From Desulfobacula sp. (GTDB lineage: Bacteria > Desulfobacterota > Desulfobacteria > Desulfobacterales > Desulfobacteraceae): a stretch of 55,525 bases of DNA. The notes below the pieces were generated by a model. That model saw nothing but the letters and a program-made list of their open reading frames with translations, was not told the origin of the DNA and searched no databases. The translations under genes were made by a program, and so were the position numbers. Location: the NCBI GenBank assembly GCA_023701135.1, contig JAMPXP010000026.1, positions 1 through 55,525 of the forward strand. Reading direction: 5' to 3'. Positions 54,787 through 55,525 of this stretch are shown here, one piece after another (within the stretch, counting starts at the first letter, position 1; each line of letters starts with the position of its first letter).

Positions 54787-55452
54787 GTGGGACAACATGA
54801 CGCTCAGCAAGTGTATTTAAACGGACACCAGATTACTGACCATTACCATCGGGCCCCGGAGTTTCGTAGAAAATTTTGTGCTGAATGCGGAGCTGAGACG
54901 ATCCATAAATGTCCTATTTGCAACCATGAAATAAAAGGCGACTATCGCGTCGATGGATTTGTGGCCATAGGGTTTCAAACCCCAGTACCAACCCATTGCG
55001 AGAATTGTGGCCATGCTTTCCCTTGGGCCGTAGCCAAGATCAAATTCGCTGTCCAAGCTGCCGAGAAGTCAGAAATTGATTACTTTGGTATAGTCGAAAA
55101 GATTTGCTCACGATTTCATCTCGTTGCAAAACAGATGAAAACACGACATGCAGACAGAGATAGTTTGCATGTCAATGATGAATACGATGCTCAAGATTTG
55201 CTACACGCTCTTTTGCATATCTACTTTGATGACATCAGGCCAGAGGAATGGATGCCCAGTTATGCAGGCCGGTGTTCTCGTGTCGATTTTCTTTTAAAAG
55301 ATGAAAAAATCATCATTGAGGTTAAGAAGACGAGGCAAACATTGAAGGCAAAAGATGTGGGTGTGGAATTAATTATTGAACTGAACCGCTTCGCGGAAGT
55401 GGCACAATCCCCAGTATTAATCCATCTATCAATTCCCATTTACTCTCAATAA
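54787..55452 (+). CDS. Zinc-ribbon (DUF2321-type) protein fused to a DpnII/MboI-like nuclease domain
   Basis: The N-terminal third has the DUF2321 pattern, QVYLNGHQIT, KFCAECGAETIHKCPICNHEI and THCENCGHAF, giving three C-x2-C zinc knuckles. The C-terminal part, from EYDAQDLLHALLHIYF, looks like the restriction-endonuclease fold named after DpnII/MboI; SRVDFLL and IIIEVKKTR supply the D...E-x-K active site. The C-terminus stops about 25 residues after LIIEL, shorter than expected, so the domain may be truncated. A GTG start at 54787 fits the family N-terminus and has AAGGTG upstream; an ATG at 54763 is possible. The first Cys of the usual Q-V-C-L-N-G-H motif is Tyr. Confidence 0.72.
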   Translation: MGQHDAQQVYLNGHQITDHYHRAPEFRRKFCAECGAETIHKCPICNHEIKGDYRVDGFVAIGFQTPVPTHCENCGHAFPWAVAKIKFAVQAAEKSEIDYFGIVEKICSRFHLVAKQMKTRHADRDSLHVNDEYDAQDLLHALLHIYFDDIRPEEWMPSYAGRCSRVDFLLKDEKIIIEVKKTRQTLKAKDVGVELIIELNRFAEVAQSPVLIHLSIPIYSQ

Positions 55453-55457
55453 ATTTA

Positions 55458-55515
55458 CAATACCTCCTAAGGCCTGTCGGTCTGTTTACCATCAATTTAT
55501 TTCAAGGAGGTATTG
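55458..55515 (+). promoter_or_regulatory. Inverted repeat masking the ribosome-binding site of the last gene
   Basis: CAATACCTCCT (55458-55468) and AGGAGGTATTG (55505-55515) form an 11-bp perfect stem. The right arm contains the AGGAGG ribosome-binding site of the gene starting at 55518, so pairing would block translation. The loop is 36 bases. Confidence 0.6.
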
Positions 55516-55517
55516 CA

Positions 55518-55525
55518 ATGAAGAA
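55518..55525 (+). CDS. Start of an unidentified gene, cut by the window end
   Basis: An ATG follows AAGGAGGTATTGCA with ideal spacing and continues into AAG. Only the first codons are visible, so the product cannot be named. Confidence 0.55.

Overview
This window reads as chromosomal core sequence from a sulfate-reducing bacterium of the Desulfobacterota, most likely Desulfobacteraceae (inference). The reasons are a complete aprBA pair (adenylylsulfate reductase) followed by qmoABC (its membrane electron-transfer partner), moderate GC content, and deltaproteobacterial-type protein sequences throughout. No insertion sequence, prophage or CRISPR array was seen.

Layout. 1-709: the 5' end of tuf (minus strand) behind a Thr-Tyr-Gly-Thr tRNA cluster with one strong promoter. 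1013-6417: a two-gene heterodimeric ABC exporter, a nitroreductase, a small conserved protein and a metallo-beta-lactamase-fold hydrolase. 6407-15442 (minus): the classic tRNA-rimP-nusA-infB-rbfA-truB-rpsO-pnp superoperon, with a tRNA-Gly(CCC) in the place where E. coli has metY. 15510-20340 (minus): infC-rpmI-rplT-pheS-pheT, with infC probably starting at AUA. 20344-25401: tadA, a dGTPase-like HD protein, two YkgJ-type cysteine-cluster proteins, a YvcK/CofD-like protein and an SDR with an altered active site.

25402-33432: the sulfate-respiration locus. aprBA and qmoABC have separate terminators, and a large tandem-dyad inverted repeat lies between them. AprBA reduces APS to sulfite, and QmoABC is thought to pass menaquinol electrons to it. 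33573-42366: a cold-shock protein, leuB, tRNA-Val/Asp, an unusually short Rho, and the protein-quality-control operon tig-clpP-clpX-lon. 42620-47034: tRNA-Pro, a coiled-coil membrane protein, a STAS protein with a lipoprotein, SRP RNA, and grpE-dnaK. 47055-53127: an acyl-CoA ligase, a LolA-like carrier, nadA, then radA-rlmE-yebC (minus).

53213-55525: a small YjfB-like protein, then the only accessory-looking stretch. It holds a DUF5677-like protein, a zinc-ribbon protein fused to a DpnII/MboI-like nuclease domain, and the first codons of a further gene whose ribosome-binding site can be masked by a perfect inverted repeat.

All assignments come from reading motifs and family resemblance by eye. 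No database search was run, so gene names for housekeeping genes are secure but functions of the accessory genes are inference.
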